NCBI RefSeq assembly: GCF_037860755.1
Contig: NZ_JBBEOI010000008.1
Coordinates: forward strand, 1 to 48,088
Direction: 5' to 3'
From: Aquipuribacter hungaricus
GTDB taxonomy: Bacteria; Actinomycetota; Actinomycetes; Actinomycetales; JBBAYJ01
DNA: 48,088 nt
Both the position numbers and the translations under genes were made by a program. Positions 1 through 8,995 of this stretch are shown one piece after another; the first letter of the stretch is position 1; the number at the start of each line of letters is the position of its first letter. Under the pieces are notes generated by a model. That model saw only the letters and a list, made by a program, of their open reading frames with translations, did not search any database and had not been told where the DNA came from.

Positions 1-1927
1 GGCCGGGCGGTCGTCGGCCGGGCAGACCCCCGCCGGGGGCGGGGTCGGGCGGGCCGGGGCGACCGGCGCGCGCGGCGGGCACGGAGCCGCCGGCCAGGTC
101 GACCGCCAGCACCCGGAAGCTGTACGAGGTGCCGTGGCGCAGCCGCGGCAGGGAGCCGGGCTCCACCCGTGAGGTGGTCCGCGCGCCGTCGCCCGGGGCG
201 TCGGGCACCGTCTCGACGACGGCCTCGGTCTCGCCGTCCGGTCCGGGCGGCTCCACGTGCACGACGGTCAGCCCCGGTCGCGGCGCGGACAGGCTCCAGC
301 CGTCCCACCCGGCGACCACCTCGTGCAGGTAGTAGCCGACCACTGAGCCCGAGGACGCCCGGTTGAGCGCCGACAGCTGGAGGAACCCGACGTCCGGCTC
401 GTCGGTGAGGACGGGCACGTCACCCGGTCCGCCGGTGACGGTCACCCGCCGCCGGTGCAGGCTGTGCCAGCGGCGGGTCGCGTCGTCCCAGACCTCGACG
501 CGGATCCCGCGGACCAGGTCGTCCAGGAGCAGCTCGCGGGTGCCGTCGTCCGCCGCGAGCGCCTCGGCCCGCTGCACCCGCGCGAGCACCTCGGTCGAGC
601 GCTCCCGCCGCGCCAGGGCGAAGCCGGTCGAGCGGAGGGTGGCCGGGGCCGAGGTGGCCGGGTCGCCGTTGGCCTCGCTGGCGTAGTGCCGGGCCAGGGT
701 GCGCGCGTGCTGCTCCAGCTTGAGGCCGGCGGCGTCCGGGTCCGCGTCCAGGACCACCCAGTCCTCGTCGCCCAGCGGCAGCAGTCCCGAGACCCACGCC
801 TCGCTCGACCGGGCGGCGAACAGGTCGCCGTCGACGACGACCGCGGTCCGGCGCGGGGGCAGCACCTGCAGGTCCTCGGCGGGGGACGTCATGGTGACGC
901 TCACCCAGGTCGCCCCGGCCAGCGCCGCCCGCGCCGCCGCCCCGCCCCCCGCGCCGCCGTCGTCGGTCTCCAGGACGACGTCGACGGCCAGCCCGAGCCG
1001 GCGCAGCAACGACGGCGTGGACCCGAAGCCGGCCACCCGGGCGTGGAAGTCCTGCTCGGGCCTCTCGGGCCGGGGCGTGGGCACCGCGTCCGGGTCGGGC
1101 AGCCGGCGCGGCGGCTCCTGCGGCTGCTCGGGGCGTTCGTAGTAGCGGCGGACCGCGTGCGCGTCCACGACCAGCTGCAGCCCGGGGTCGTCGAACCGGC
1201 CCTCGCCGGCCAGCCGGTCGAGCCTCTCGCTGGTGCGGGTGTCGGCCCCGGGGTCCTCCAGCAGCAGCTGCACCGGGGAGGGCCGGTCCTCGACCTGGCG
1301 CTGGTACGGCGGCAGCGGCGGAAGCTCACGGCCGTCCCGGGGGCCCTTCTCCTCGTCGTCGTCCGCGGTCAGCGGGCCCAGCGTCGTCACGGCGTCCTGC
1401 AGCCGGCGGGCGAGGCGCTCCTGGTCGCGCCGGGCGCGGACGGGCGCCTCCTCGAGCAGACGGCCCAGCGCGCCCTGGCGGTCCAGGCTGGCCATGGTGT
1501 GCAGCAGTGCGCCCGCGACGGGGTCGCCCTCCAGCCCGGGTCGCCGGGCGGGCGCGGCGGTGACGGCCGCCAGGTGCAGGTCGACGGCGTGGTCGCTCAT
1601 CCGGCTCGCCGGCAGGGTGCGCCAGGTCTCCTGCGACAGCGTCGGGGCGGGGAACCCGGCCACCGGCATGGTGGGGGGCAGCACGGCGGCCCACGAGGCG
1701 GCGTCGGCCACGGACACCACCCGCAGCGGGATGCTGCCCGCCGGGTCGAGCGACGTGGTGAGGGAGAAGGTGCAGCCGGCGAGCGTCGTGGGCCAGTCCA
1801 CGGCGGCGGGGAAGTCGGACAGGACCGTGCCGTCCACCAGCTTGTGGGTGAGGAACACGGTCAGGTGGGCGGCGGCCTCGTCGTCGAGCGAGCGGGGCAG
1901 CGCGGTCGCCAGGACGGTGGTGGGCAT
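1..1927 (-). CDS. large uncharacterised protein, 3' end beyond the window
   Basis: The frame starts at an ATG at 1927 (MPTTVLATALPRSLDDEAAA) and I read it open on the minus strand to the left edge, about 642 codons, so the C-terminus is missing. A strong ribosome-binding site (AGGAGG) lies six bases before the ATG and fixes the start. The stop of the preceding large gene is about 13 bp upstream, so the two form an operon. The middle (roughly residues 130-200) is charged and helical. Later parts are beta-rich with a fibronectin-like feel (about residues 520-610). I see no signal peptide, membrane segment or catalytic motif, and I do not recognise the family. Codon use is typical of the host. 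Confidence 0.7.
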   Translation of the reverse strand, partial: MPTTVLATALPRSLDDEAAAHLTVFLTHKLVDGTVLSDFPAAVDWPTTLAGCTFSLTTSLDPAGSIPLRVVSVADAASWAAVLPPTMPVAGFPAPTLSQETWRTLPASRMSDHAVDLHLAAVTAAPARRPGLEGDPVAGALLHTMASLDRQGALGRLLEEAPVRARRDQERLARRLQDAVTTLGPLTADDDEEKGPRDGRELPPLPPYQRQVEDRPSPVQLLLEDPGADTRTSERLDRLAGEGRFDDPGLQLVVDAHAVRRYYERPEQPQEPPRRLPDPDAVPTPRPERPEQDFHARVAGFGSTPSLLRRLGLAVDVVLETDDGGAGGGAAARAALAGATWVSVTMTSPAEDLQVLPPRRTAVVVDGDLFAARSSEAWVSGLLPLGDEDWVVLDADPDAAGLKLEQHARTLARHYASEANGDPATSAPATLRSTGFALARRERSTEVLARVQRAEALAADDGTRELLLDDLVRGIRVEVWDDATRRWHSLHRRRVTVTGGPGDVPVLTDEPDVGFLQLSALNRASSGSVVGYYLHEVVAGWDGWSLSAPRPGLTVVHVEPPGPDGETEAVVETVPDAPGDGARTTSRVEPGSLPRLRHGTSYSFRVLAVDLAGGSVPAARAGRPGPPDPAPGGGLPGRRPPG

Positions 1928-1940
1928 CGGGTCCTCCTGC

Positions 1941-4900
1941 TCAGGCCGGGACCGGGGCGAAGGCGTCGCAGTACGCCACCCAGTCCGCGTTGAGGCCGTC
2001 GTCGTCGTCGGGCGGCATGACCTGCGCCATCGTCGGGTCGCCCGTGGAGCCCGCGAGCTTGCGCTCGACCGTGATCTCCACCGAGGCGGAGAAGAACAGG
2101 ACCTCGACCTCCACGACCAGCGACGCCCGGCCGACGAGCTTGCCGGTCTGGAACTGGTAGGTCAGCGACAGCTCCAGCGTGATCGAGGCACTGACGAGCC
2201 CCAGCACGTCGACCTCGCCGCGGATGCGGAAGTACGCGGTCAGCAGGCCGGCGTCGGCCTCGAGCCGCAGGTACACCCCGACCGAGACCGACACGGAGCC
2301 GGACGCGACACCGAGGTCGACCGACAGGCTGGCCGCCGCCTCCAGGCCGAGCTCGAGCAGCACCAGGCCCTTGGGCGCGGCCCGCAGGCCCAGCCACCCG
2401 CCGCCGCCGACCATCATCACGGTGAGCCGGAACGGGGCGTCCTTGGAGCAGAACCGGAACCCGACCGTCATCGCGTCGCCGAGGAACGGCACCCGCGCGT
2501 CCGCGCCGAGCGCGATGTTCTCCAGGCTGAAGACGCCGACGGACACGTTGGGCAGCGCCAGGTCGAAGCCGGCGGTCACCCCGGTCGGCGCGACGTCGAC
2601 GTAGGGCGGGTCCGAGAAGCCGTCGAAGGGGATGAGCCCGCGCAGCCGGTCGACGAACGACAGCGGCCCCAGGAAGCCGATCCCGCCGAACACCACGTCG
2701 ACCTCGGGCTTGCCGGTCGACCCGGCGTGGAACGCGATGCGCCGGAACATCAGCTTCATGAGCGCCGTCCCGCCGGTGCCGACGAGGTTGAGGTCGACGT
2801 CGGAGATCTCCGCCAGCACGTCGACCGCCGGGGGTGCGCTCGCCGACGCCCGCACCACCACCTCGACGAGCAGCGGGTGCGCGTCCTTCGGCAGGAAGAT
2901 GCCCGGAGCACCCGGGAGCAGGCCCCACGGCGTGATGGCCGGGCGCCACGACAGCCGCGCCGTCACCTGCCCGGCCGCGAGCCCCTGCAGCATCTCGGCA
3001 ACACCCTCGGCCTCCGAGGCGAGGGCGGTGAGGGTCCGGAGGGTCCGCACCGGCCCGTCGAGCGAGGACCGCACCGCGGCGGGCACTCCCGGCACCCCGA
3101 CCGCCACCAGGAGCGGGTCCAGGTCGCCGGCCAGGGCGACGGCGGCGGGGCTCAGGGCGTCGGCGGTCCCGGGCAGGCCCTCGACGGCGTCGACCAGGTC
3201 GTCCAGGTGGGTGCGGGCGGTGGCCAGGCGGGCGTCCAGGGCGTCCTTCGCGGTCTGGGCGACCGCCCTCGCGCCGGCGTGGGCGGCCCCGGTGACCTCG
3301 GCGCCCAGTCGTCGCTCGGCCTCGTCGAGCGCCGCCCGGAGGCGCTGCGCCTCGCCGAGCATGCTCGCGAGCGCGTCGAGGGAGTCGGACACGAACGCGG
3401 GCGCCTCGGCCAGGTCGCCGTCCGGCTCCAGCAGCTCGAGCAGGCTGAACAGCCCGAACAGCTTGGGGAACGCGCCGGCGAGGAAGACGGCCGGGTCGAA
3501 CCTGCCGTCGACCGACGGCGACGGGCCGGTGCCGTCCTCGCCGACCGCCCCCAGCACCCGCGAGATGCCGCGGACCGTGAGGTTGGGCGCGACGAAGCCG
3601 CCCGAGCGGTCGGACCCGCCGGTGAAGTCCACGACGGGCGCGGTGCCCGGCTTGAGCGCCAGGACCAGCTCGCCGGTGTTCGGTGCACCGGGGACCGGTG
3701 GGGCGTCGACGCCGCGCACCGGCAGGCCGTCCGCGAGGTACGGCTGGGCGAAGACCAGGTCGACGGCGGGTGCCTGCGGGGACAGGTGCCGCATCGAGGG
3801 GACGACGGCGCGGGCCTCGAGGAGGAACGGTCGCGAGGTGACGGCCTCGGCATCGACGACGCCGTCGAAGAGCAGGTGGCCGACCTCGACAGAGGTGTCC
3901 CCGGCCTTGACCGGCGGCGCGACGGCGAGGGTCTGCCCGCGCCCGAGGATCTGCCGGACGGGGGTGTACAGGCCCGAGGCGAGCTCCGGCCGGACCACGA
4001 CCGTCCGTCCTTCCCGGCTGAGGGCCTGGACGAAGACGAGCGGCGCGGCCCAGCTGCGGTCCTGGCCGCCGCGGTCGACCGTCGTCAGGGTGAACGGGAA
4101 CGGCACCCCGCCCCGGGTGGGGACGAACGGCTGACGGTCCTCCGGTGGTGCGTCGATGTCGGGGGTGACCAGCGGGCTGAGGGTGACCTGCGCGAACGGG
4201 TTGTCGCGGTCGGTGGCGGGGTAGGTGCGGGTGGGCTGCCGGACGACGATGAACCAGCGCTTCCACAGGTACGCCACCGGCGTCTCGCGGTGCTTGATCT
4301 CGCGCTCGGTCACCTCGACCAGGAAGCAGCGGTGCCCGAAGGGGAACAGGAACCCGGGGTAGGCGACGCGGACATAGCCGTCGCGGCCCATGAACGCCTG
4401 GTGCCGGTAGTCGACGACGCTCCCGGACTCCCACGACTGCTTCCAGTCGAACCAGGCCCCCAGGCTGGACAGGGCGAGGTGGCGCACCTCCAGGGGAGTG
4501 TCTGCGTTCCGGGGGTCGGCGCCGGTGGTCTGGTCGACGACCGCGCCACGCGAGAAGGCATCGAGCGACATCTCGAAGCCGGGCTGGGGCGGGTCGACGC
4601 GGCCGTCCCGGTCCCGGTTCCACAGGGCGCGGACGACGCGCTGCCCGTCGTCCGGGTCCGCCCCGCCCCGGGCGGCGCCCTCGTCTCGTGGTCCCTCGGC
4701 TGCCGGTCCCTCGGGCTCGCCGTCCGGGCGCTCCTGGCCGTCGGACCGGCGGACGCCGAGGGCGGTGCGCCACAGCTCGCTGCGCCCGGCCGGCCCGACC
4801 GGGTCGCCGGAGTGGCGGAACACCCCGCGGGCGCTGGGCGAGACGACCAGCCGGTAGGGCGCCTCGATCGCCGTCTCGCGGTCGGTCGGCGGCTCGAGCG

Positions 4901-5318
4901 ACCCCTCGCCCGCCGTGCCCGCGGGCGTCGCCGCCGGGGCGACCCGCAGCTGCAGGCGTTGCAGCGCCTCGAGCACGTCGCGCAGGGTCCACGTGATCCG
5001 GGTGCCCTCCGGCAGCTCGTAGACCAGGCGGCTGGGCTCCGCTGCCCGGTGCGCCGACGGCCGGGTCGGGGGGAGGGTGGGACCGGGGACCCCCACCGGC
5101 CAGGTCTCCTCACCCAGGTGCTGCGGCGGGAAGTGCACGACGAGCAGCGCGTCCGGACCGGCGACGAGCTCCGCCGAGCCGTCGGTCGGCTCGATCGTGC
5201 AGCCCGGTGCCTCCAGCCGGAGGTCGATCAGGTCCTCGGTTCGCAGCAGGCGCACCTCGACCGGCTCGCGCCCGTCGCGGCCGAGCTCGTCGGGCTCGCG
5301 GTCGTCGGGCTGCCCCAT
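1941..5318 (-). CDS. large beta-rich protein of unknown function (~1,125 aa)
   Basis: I chose the ATG at 5318 (MGQPDDREPDEL), which has GAGG about 11 bases upstream; a GTG at 5342 would add eight residues. No signal peptide is visible. The N-terminal third has alternating beta-type segments. Residues about 600-700 form a long helical, probably coiled-coil stretch rich in Ala, Glu and Arg (around MLGEAQRLRAALDEAERRL). From about 780 to the end the chain alternates hydrophobic and polar residues in the manner of an extended beta sheet, with a Gly-rich turn and a final segment near VLFFSASVEITVERKLAG. I have the impression that this C-terminal part is shared with large uncharacterised proteins of other bacteria, but I cannot assign a function. 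It is the first gene of an operon with the truncated gene that follows. Confidence 0.8.
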   Translation of the reverse strand: MGQPDDREPDELGRDGREPVEVRLLRTEDLIDLRLEAPGCTIEPTDGSAELVAGPDALLVVHFPPQHLGEETWPVGVPGPTLPPTRPSAHRAAEPSRLVYELPEGTRITWTLRDVLEALQRLQLRVAPAATPAGTAGEGSLEPPTDRETAIEAPYRLVVSPSARGVFRHSGDPVGPAGRSELWRTALGVRRSDGQERPDGEPEGPAAEGPRDEGAARGGADPDDGQRVVRALWNRDRDGRVDPPQPGFEMSLDAFSRGAVVDQTTGADPRNADTPLEVRHLALSSLGAWFDWKQSWESGSVVDYRHQAFMGRDGYVRVAYPGFLFPFGHRCFLVEVTEREIKHRETPVAYLWKRWFIVVRQPTRTYPATDRDNPFAQVTLSPLVTPDIDAPPEDRQPFVPTRGGVPFPFTLTTVDRGGQDRSWAAPLVFVQALSREGRTVVVRPELASGLYTPVRQILGRGQTLAVAPPVKAGDTSVEVGHLLFDGVVDAEAVTSRPFLLEARAVVPSMRHLSPQAPAVDLVFAQPYLADGLPVRGVDAPPVPGAPNTGELVLALKPGTAPVVDFTGGSDRSGGFVAPNLTVRGISRVLGAVGEDGTGPSPSVDGRFDPAVFLAGAFPKLFGLFSLLELLEPDGDLAEAPAFVSDSLDALASMLGEAQRLRAALDEAERRLGAEVTGAAHAGARAVAQTAKDALDARLATARTHLDDLVDAVEGLPGTADALSPAAVALAGDLDPLLVAVGVPGVPAAVRSSLDGPVRTLRTLTALASEAEGVAEMLQGLAAGQVTARLSWRPAITPWGLLPGAPGIFLPKDAHPLLVEVVVRASASAPPAVDVLAEISDVDLNLVGTGGTALMKLMFRRIAFHAGSTGKPEVDVVFGGIGFLGPLSFVDRLRGLIPFDGFSDPPYVDVAPTGVTAGFDLALPNVSVGVFSLENIALGADARVPFLGDAMTVGFRFCSKDAPFRLTVMMVGGGGWLGLRAAPKGLVLLELGLEAAASLSVDLGVASGSVSVSVGVYLRLEADAGLLTAYFRIRGEVDVLGLVSASITLELSLTYQFQTGKLVGRASLVVEVEVLFFSASVEITVERKLAGSTGDPTMAQVMPPDDDDGLNADWVAYCDAFAPVPA

Positions 5319-5342
5319 GAAGCACCGTTCCTCGCTCGTCAC

Positions 5343-5725
5343 CCCGCTGGCAGGCAGCGCGGCGGGTGGTCCTGCGCCGAGGCGCGACGGCCGACGGCGA
5401 GGTGCGAGAGGCGGCCTGCGGGAGTGCGCGTCGCGGGTGGGGTCGACCCTGCCGCGGCGGCCCGGCCTCGCACCGGCCCGGTCGTCGACGGCAGGAGTGA
5501 CGCTACTCAGCGTGAGGACGGTGTCAACGGTGATGGGTCGGCGTCCTCCAGTCCTGTCCGTCCGTGACCGCCCCTGAGGTCGTCCCCCGCGTCCGGGGTA
5601 CCGGGCTCGTCGTAGACCGGGCCCGTCGTCACTCCTAGTCTCCGTCCGAGTCAGGACGGCAGACCACGGCCTGCTGAGGCGCGGGTGCTGGCGAGGCCGC
5701 GTCGACCGAGCCAGCGGGGGACGAG
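5343..5725. other. non-coding stretch between the left-flank operon and the element
   Basis: I see no convincing gene here. The open frames are GC-driven and have no family-like features. The region should carry the promoter of the leftward operon. Before the element inserted it would have been the 3' flank of tRNA-Lys. A short hairpin, CCCCG-CGTC-CGGGG near 5585-5599, could be a remnant of the tRNA terminator, but it is weak and has no T-run. Confidence 0.4.
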
Positions 5726-5762
5726 GGTGGGCCCCGTGGGGCTCGAACCCACAACCCGCGGA
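5726..5762. repeat. left attachment site (37-bp direct repeat, tRNA-Lys 3' fragment)
   Basis: Identical to 38677-38713. It contains the T-arm, acceptor 3' strand and the 3' side of the anticodon stem of tRNA-Lys in minus-strand orientation. Identity stops at both ends (5725 and 5763 differ from their counterparts). The rest of the tRNA is absent, so this is not a functional tRNA gene. Confidence 0.9.
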
Positions 5763-6472
5763 GTGATCCCGGGGTGTCCCGGCGCGTTCGCTCGCGTGCA
5801 GTTTGTGCAGGTCAGGGGGCTAGCGGGTCCGGTTGTTCTCGGCGGTCGAGGGACGCTGAGACCGCGGGCGTAACCGCATCCTGACCGCTCCTGCGGGTCA
5901 CCATGGCTGTCGCGATGACGCTGGCTCAGCCCTCCCGCCGCGTCGTGGGCTTCCCCGGCGTCGTGTCCTTCGGCACGGGTCCATCCTCGTTTCCAAGGTC
6001 ATGAACCTCCACCGAACCCAGGGCGCTTCAACCGAACAGTCATGTGTCGGTATGGCGGCGCCGTGCTAGCGCGTGCCCTTGCTTCTGGCACCTATCTGGC
6101 ACGGTCGCTCGGGGGCGGCGCCTCCCGGCGGGCTGTTGCCGAGCGGCCCCACATTGCCGTGAGCCAGGTCTGGGCCGAAGTGCCCAGCCCGCCGCTTCGT
6201 AGGCAGCCGCACCTCCGACCGCAAGGTTCGTCACCTGTGCGGATGATTTGCGTGCCATCGTCGATGTGCTCCGACGCCCCCGGCACTACAGCGCAGCGGT
6301 CGACCGGGGCTGGCGCCAGGCCAGCGTCGCGACGAGCGAGCACCCAGAAAATATTCAGGCAAGCGGACTGGACAACGGTCGGCGCGGGCGGAGCACCACG
6401 GCGCACGACCTTGGTGGCCCGACTGGCGGAGCCGCCTAGTGAGTGCGCCGCTGTCTTCGACCGATGAGGTCG
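5763..6472. other. ~700 bp without a recognisable gene
   Basis: Two overlapping open frames on opposite strands (about 6042-6467 plus, 6092-6484 minus) encode Arg/Ala/Pro-rich peptides with no hydrophobic core, no ribosome-binding site and no family resemblance; I do not accept either. The stretch is element DNA just inside the left attachment site. Confidence 0.4.
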
Positions 6473-6485
6473 TAAGGTCCTCAAG
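6473..6485 (+). promoter_or_regulatory. candidate leaderless promoter -10 of the DUF262 gene
   Basis: TAAGGT at 6473-6478 matches the actinobacterial TANNNT -10 and ends seven bases before the ATG at 6486, so transcription would begin at or next to the start codon. No Shine-Dalgarno sequence is present, as expected for a leaderless mRNA. The same spacing occurs at the PIN gene at 8996. The -35 region is not clear. Confidence 0.4.
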
Positions 6486-7547
6486 ATGTCGACCTACTCC
6501 GCAATGGAACGCTTCGCAGAGGCGCAGCGTCGCCTCGTGACGCAGGCGAGTGACTTCTCACTGGAGACCGTCGCGGCCATGGTCGACACCCAGGCGATCG
6601 ACCCCTCGCCGGCCTACCAGCGACGTGCAAGATGGAGTGTGTCGAAGCAGTCGGCGCTGATCGAGTCGTTTCTGCTCAATGTCCCGGTTCCTCCGGTGTA
6701 CCTCGCCGAGGAAGAGTTCGGCTATTACAGCGTCATCGACGGCCAACAACGCATTACGGCTGTTCATGATTTTATGCGAGGTCGGCTTGAACTGCGAGGG
6801 CTTAAAGAACTACCCGAGCTCAATAACGCCAGGATTGACGCACTGCCAGAAGCAATGAGGAACGCGCTACGCATGCGCCCGTATATCAGGGCGGTGACGC
6901 TCCTGCGCCAATCAGACCCGGACCTGAAGTATGAAGTCTTTATCCGCCTTAACCGTGGCGGCGAACGGTTGACTGATCAAGAAGTGCGCAACAGCGCGAT
7001 GCGAGGCCCGCTGAACGATCTGCTCATTGAGCTTGGGTCGAATCCATTCCTCTGGCAGCAATTCAATATCACCCCGAGCTCAGAGCGGTTTGCTCAGATG
7101 GCCGACGTGGAGTACGTTCTACGCTTTCTGACGTTGCTGCATAGTTGGCCATCCTTCACTGGCGACTTGTCTCCGTCCATGGACCATTTCATGCTTGAAA
7201 ACGCACACGCGGGCCGGCAGGGTCTGGAACAGTTCGCGCTTGAGTTCAATAGCGCCCTTGTCCGGTGCGAGGAAATATGGGGCGTAAACGCCTTTCGTCG
7301 AGCAGAGCAAGACACCTGGCGGGGGCGAGGGCTCTTAGGTATGTACGACGCCGAGATGCTCTCTGTGGCGCTTCTGTCCGAGGCAGAAGTCAATAAGGCA
7401 GCAGCACGAAGCGACAATGTGTTGCGCATGACGAACAACCTCTTTGACGACCCAGAGTTTGTCAAGGCCGTTACGGTCTCGACCAATACGTCGGCGAGAC
7501 TGAGGTTTCGCGTCGAGGCCCTTATGCATCTCTTGCGAAACGCATAG
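6486..7547 (+). CDS. DUF262 domain protein (ParB/GmrS-like)
   Basis: A 353-aa protein. Residues about 25-110 carry the DUF262 signature: a PSPAYQRRARW segment, then SALIESFLLNVPVPPVYL, then VIDGQQRITAV (DGQQR is the ParB/sulfiredoxin-like NTP-binding motif). RLNRGGERLTDQEVRNSAM near residue 155-175 is also typical. The DUF1524 HNH nuclease domain of GmrSD-type enzymes is absent. DUF262 proteins of type IV restriction systems hydrolyse NTPs and control a nuclease; here the partner would be the HEPN gene seven bases downstream. The -10 box next to the ATG suggests a leaderless transcript. Codon use is less GC-biased than in the flanks and indicates horizontal origin. The family call is firm, the function inferred. 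Confidence 0.88.
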   Translation: MSTYSAMERFAEAQRRLVTQASDFSLETVAAMVDTQAIDPSPAYQRRARWSVSKQSALIESFLLNVPVPPVYLAEEEFGYYSVIDGQQRITAVHDFMRGRLELRGLKELPELNNARIDALPEAMRNALRMRPYIRAVTLLRQSDPDLKYEVFIRLNRGGERLTDQEVRNSAMRGPLNDLLIELGSNPFLWQQFNITPSSERFAQMADVEYVLRFLTLLHSWPSFTGDLSPSMDHFMLENAHAGRQGLEQFALEFNSALVRCEEIWGVNAFRRAEQDTWRGRGLLGMYDAEMLSVALLSEAEVNKAAARSDNVLRMTNNLFDDPEFVKAVTVSTNTSARLRFRVEALMHLLRNA

Positions 7548-7554
7548 TCGGGCA

Positions 7555-8500
7555 GTGTCAGCAAGAGAGCGGCTGGTTCGGAGTCTGCGGGCGCTTCTGA
7601 ACCACATCGACTCAGGGGGCATACAAGACATGGCCTTACCTGGGACCGATGCGTCTGAGGCGACGCGCCTTAAAGAACGGCCTGTCTGTCACCGCCTTCG
7701 CCTGTTTCGAAGTCTTCATTCGGGAACGCCTGGACGAACTACTTGTCGAGTTAACGAAATGTCCTACGCTGCCCGATTTCGATCAACTCCCAGAAGCCCT
7801 TCAGATGGCCGCTACGAAAGGCGTCGTGGATGCCTTACGCTTTCAACTAAACCAGCGGCGTGAGAACCTCGATACACAGACGGTCGTGGCGCTATCACAG
7901 CGACATGCTGGAATGATCGCATCGACGGCCGGCAGGCCCTTCGAATTGTCGGATTGGTCGTTTGGCTGGGCGAGCAGCAATGTGGGCCCTGGAGTCTTGG
8001 TCGATTTTCTCAATGCCCTCAAGGCGCCGAAACTTTACAGCGAAATCCCCAAGGTCCTACAAGATGTCGACTTCGACTACGCAGCCGCAGGTCTTGCGGA
8101 CGGCAACAAGTTCGCGTTAGCGCGCCTCGGTGGGTGGCGTCATGCTGCAGCCCACGACGCCACGGCGTCGGTCGATCTCGCACTGCTGCGAACTCGAATC
8201 ACAAGCTATTTATCTGTGGCGTTCGCTTTCGACCTGCTCGCATCCTTCGCGATGCGCGTGCTCGTAGATGAGTTCTCGGGTTATGGGGAGGTTGCGCCGG
8301 ATAGGAACTGTCTTCTCCTGCGGCAATTTGTGCCAGTGGTGCCAGCATTTGAATTGCAGGACATCTCTGGAGGTCGATTGCAGTCCTACTACGCCTGGGC
8401 GCAATGTCGCGCAGACATCGGCGAATTGCCGACGCCTCTGACTGGCGCAGTATTCGAGCGGGATGTACAGGGTCAGATCGTCGATTGGTTCTTCCACTGA
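7555..8500 (+). pseudogene. HEPN-family putative RNase, one-base frameshift near its N-terminus
   Basis: The N-terminus reads from a GTG at 7555 (MSARERLVRSLRALLNHIDS) to about 7670. The rest of the protein continues in another frame as NGLSVTAFACFEVFIRERLD to the stop at 8500. Removing one A from the AAA at about 7670-7675 joins them as TRLKNGLSVTAF and gives a 314-aa protein. The HEPN catalytic motif R-x4-H is visible as WRHAAAHD near residue 195-200; HEPN RNases use this Arg and His to cut RNA. The gene follows the DUF262 gene by seven bases, and HEPN genes next to DUF262 genes recur in defence loci, so the pair is likely one functional unit. As read, translation from 7555 is aborted; an internal start near 7649 would give 283 aa that keep the motif. 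The indel may be a sequencing error. Confidence 0.7.
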
Positions 8501-8982
8501 TCTAGAGGTGTGGCGGCAGTTCAGTGGATGGGCGTCCGTCGTCTTGCCTCTTTCTCGTCGTTGTAGCGGAGTGCCACCGGATGCGCGATTGGTACGGTTT
8601 GGGGGGCGGGGCACCGAAAGGCTGGAGCTCCTAACGCCCCGAGACAATAGCGAGGCGGTAGTTCGATGTGAACGGTCGCGTCGAAGTCGTGACGGTGATT
8701 AGAGACCGACGACGCACCGTACATATGGTGCTATCAGGAGAGACTATGCTTATGCAAAGCGGCGTCATAGCGAGGCGAGGGTGGTAGCTCGCTGCCTTTA
8801 AGCAGTATCTTGCGCTCGGCCTTTTCAGGAGGGGTAAGCCGTCGGTCTCCACAGGCGCAGGGATGCGAGCAGCGCTGCGCCGCACTCGCAGGCCGCCGTG
8901 CCCGTCGCTGCGCGCAGGCGAACCCGTGGATTGCTGAAGGCGCGCGCCGCCCGAAGCGATCTCCCCCATTGCCAGTCCACGG
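8501..8982. other. ~480 bp without a recognisable gene
   Basis: No frame here has coding character. A small inverted repeat, CACC-GTACATAT-GGTG at about 8716-8731, is the only structure I noticed; it could be an operator or a chance palindrome. The 3' end of the stretch carries the promoter of the PIN gene. Confidence 0.35.
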
Positions 8983-8995
8983 TAGAGTGTGAAGC
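8983..8995 (+). promoter_or_regulatory. candidate leaderless promoter -10 of the PIN gene
   Basis: TAGAGT at 8983-8988 fits TANNNT and ends seven bases before the ATG at 8996, the same geometry as at 6473. There is no Shine-Dalgarno sequence before the ATG. Confidence 0.4.

Noticed and set aside
1233-5567. 1,444-codon plus-strand open frame
   Set aside because: It is antisense to the large leftward gene, its product is Arg/Gly/Gln-rich without domains, and such long antisense frames are normal in very GC-rich DNA.
5726-5762. Possible second tRNA-Lys gene at the left end
   Set aside because: Only the 3' half is present; there is no D-arm, 5' acceptor strand or complete anticodon loop. It is an attachment-site fragment.
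6042-6484. Overlapping 141- and 130-codon frames on opposite strands near the left att site
   Set aside because: Both are Arg/Ala/Pro-rich with no hydrophobic core or start signal; neither can be preferred.
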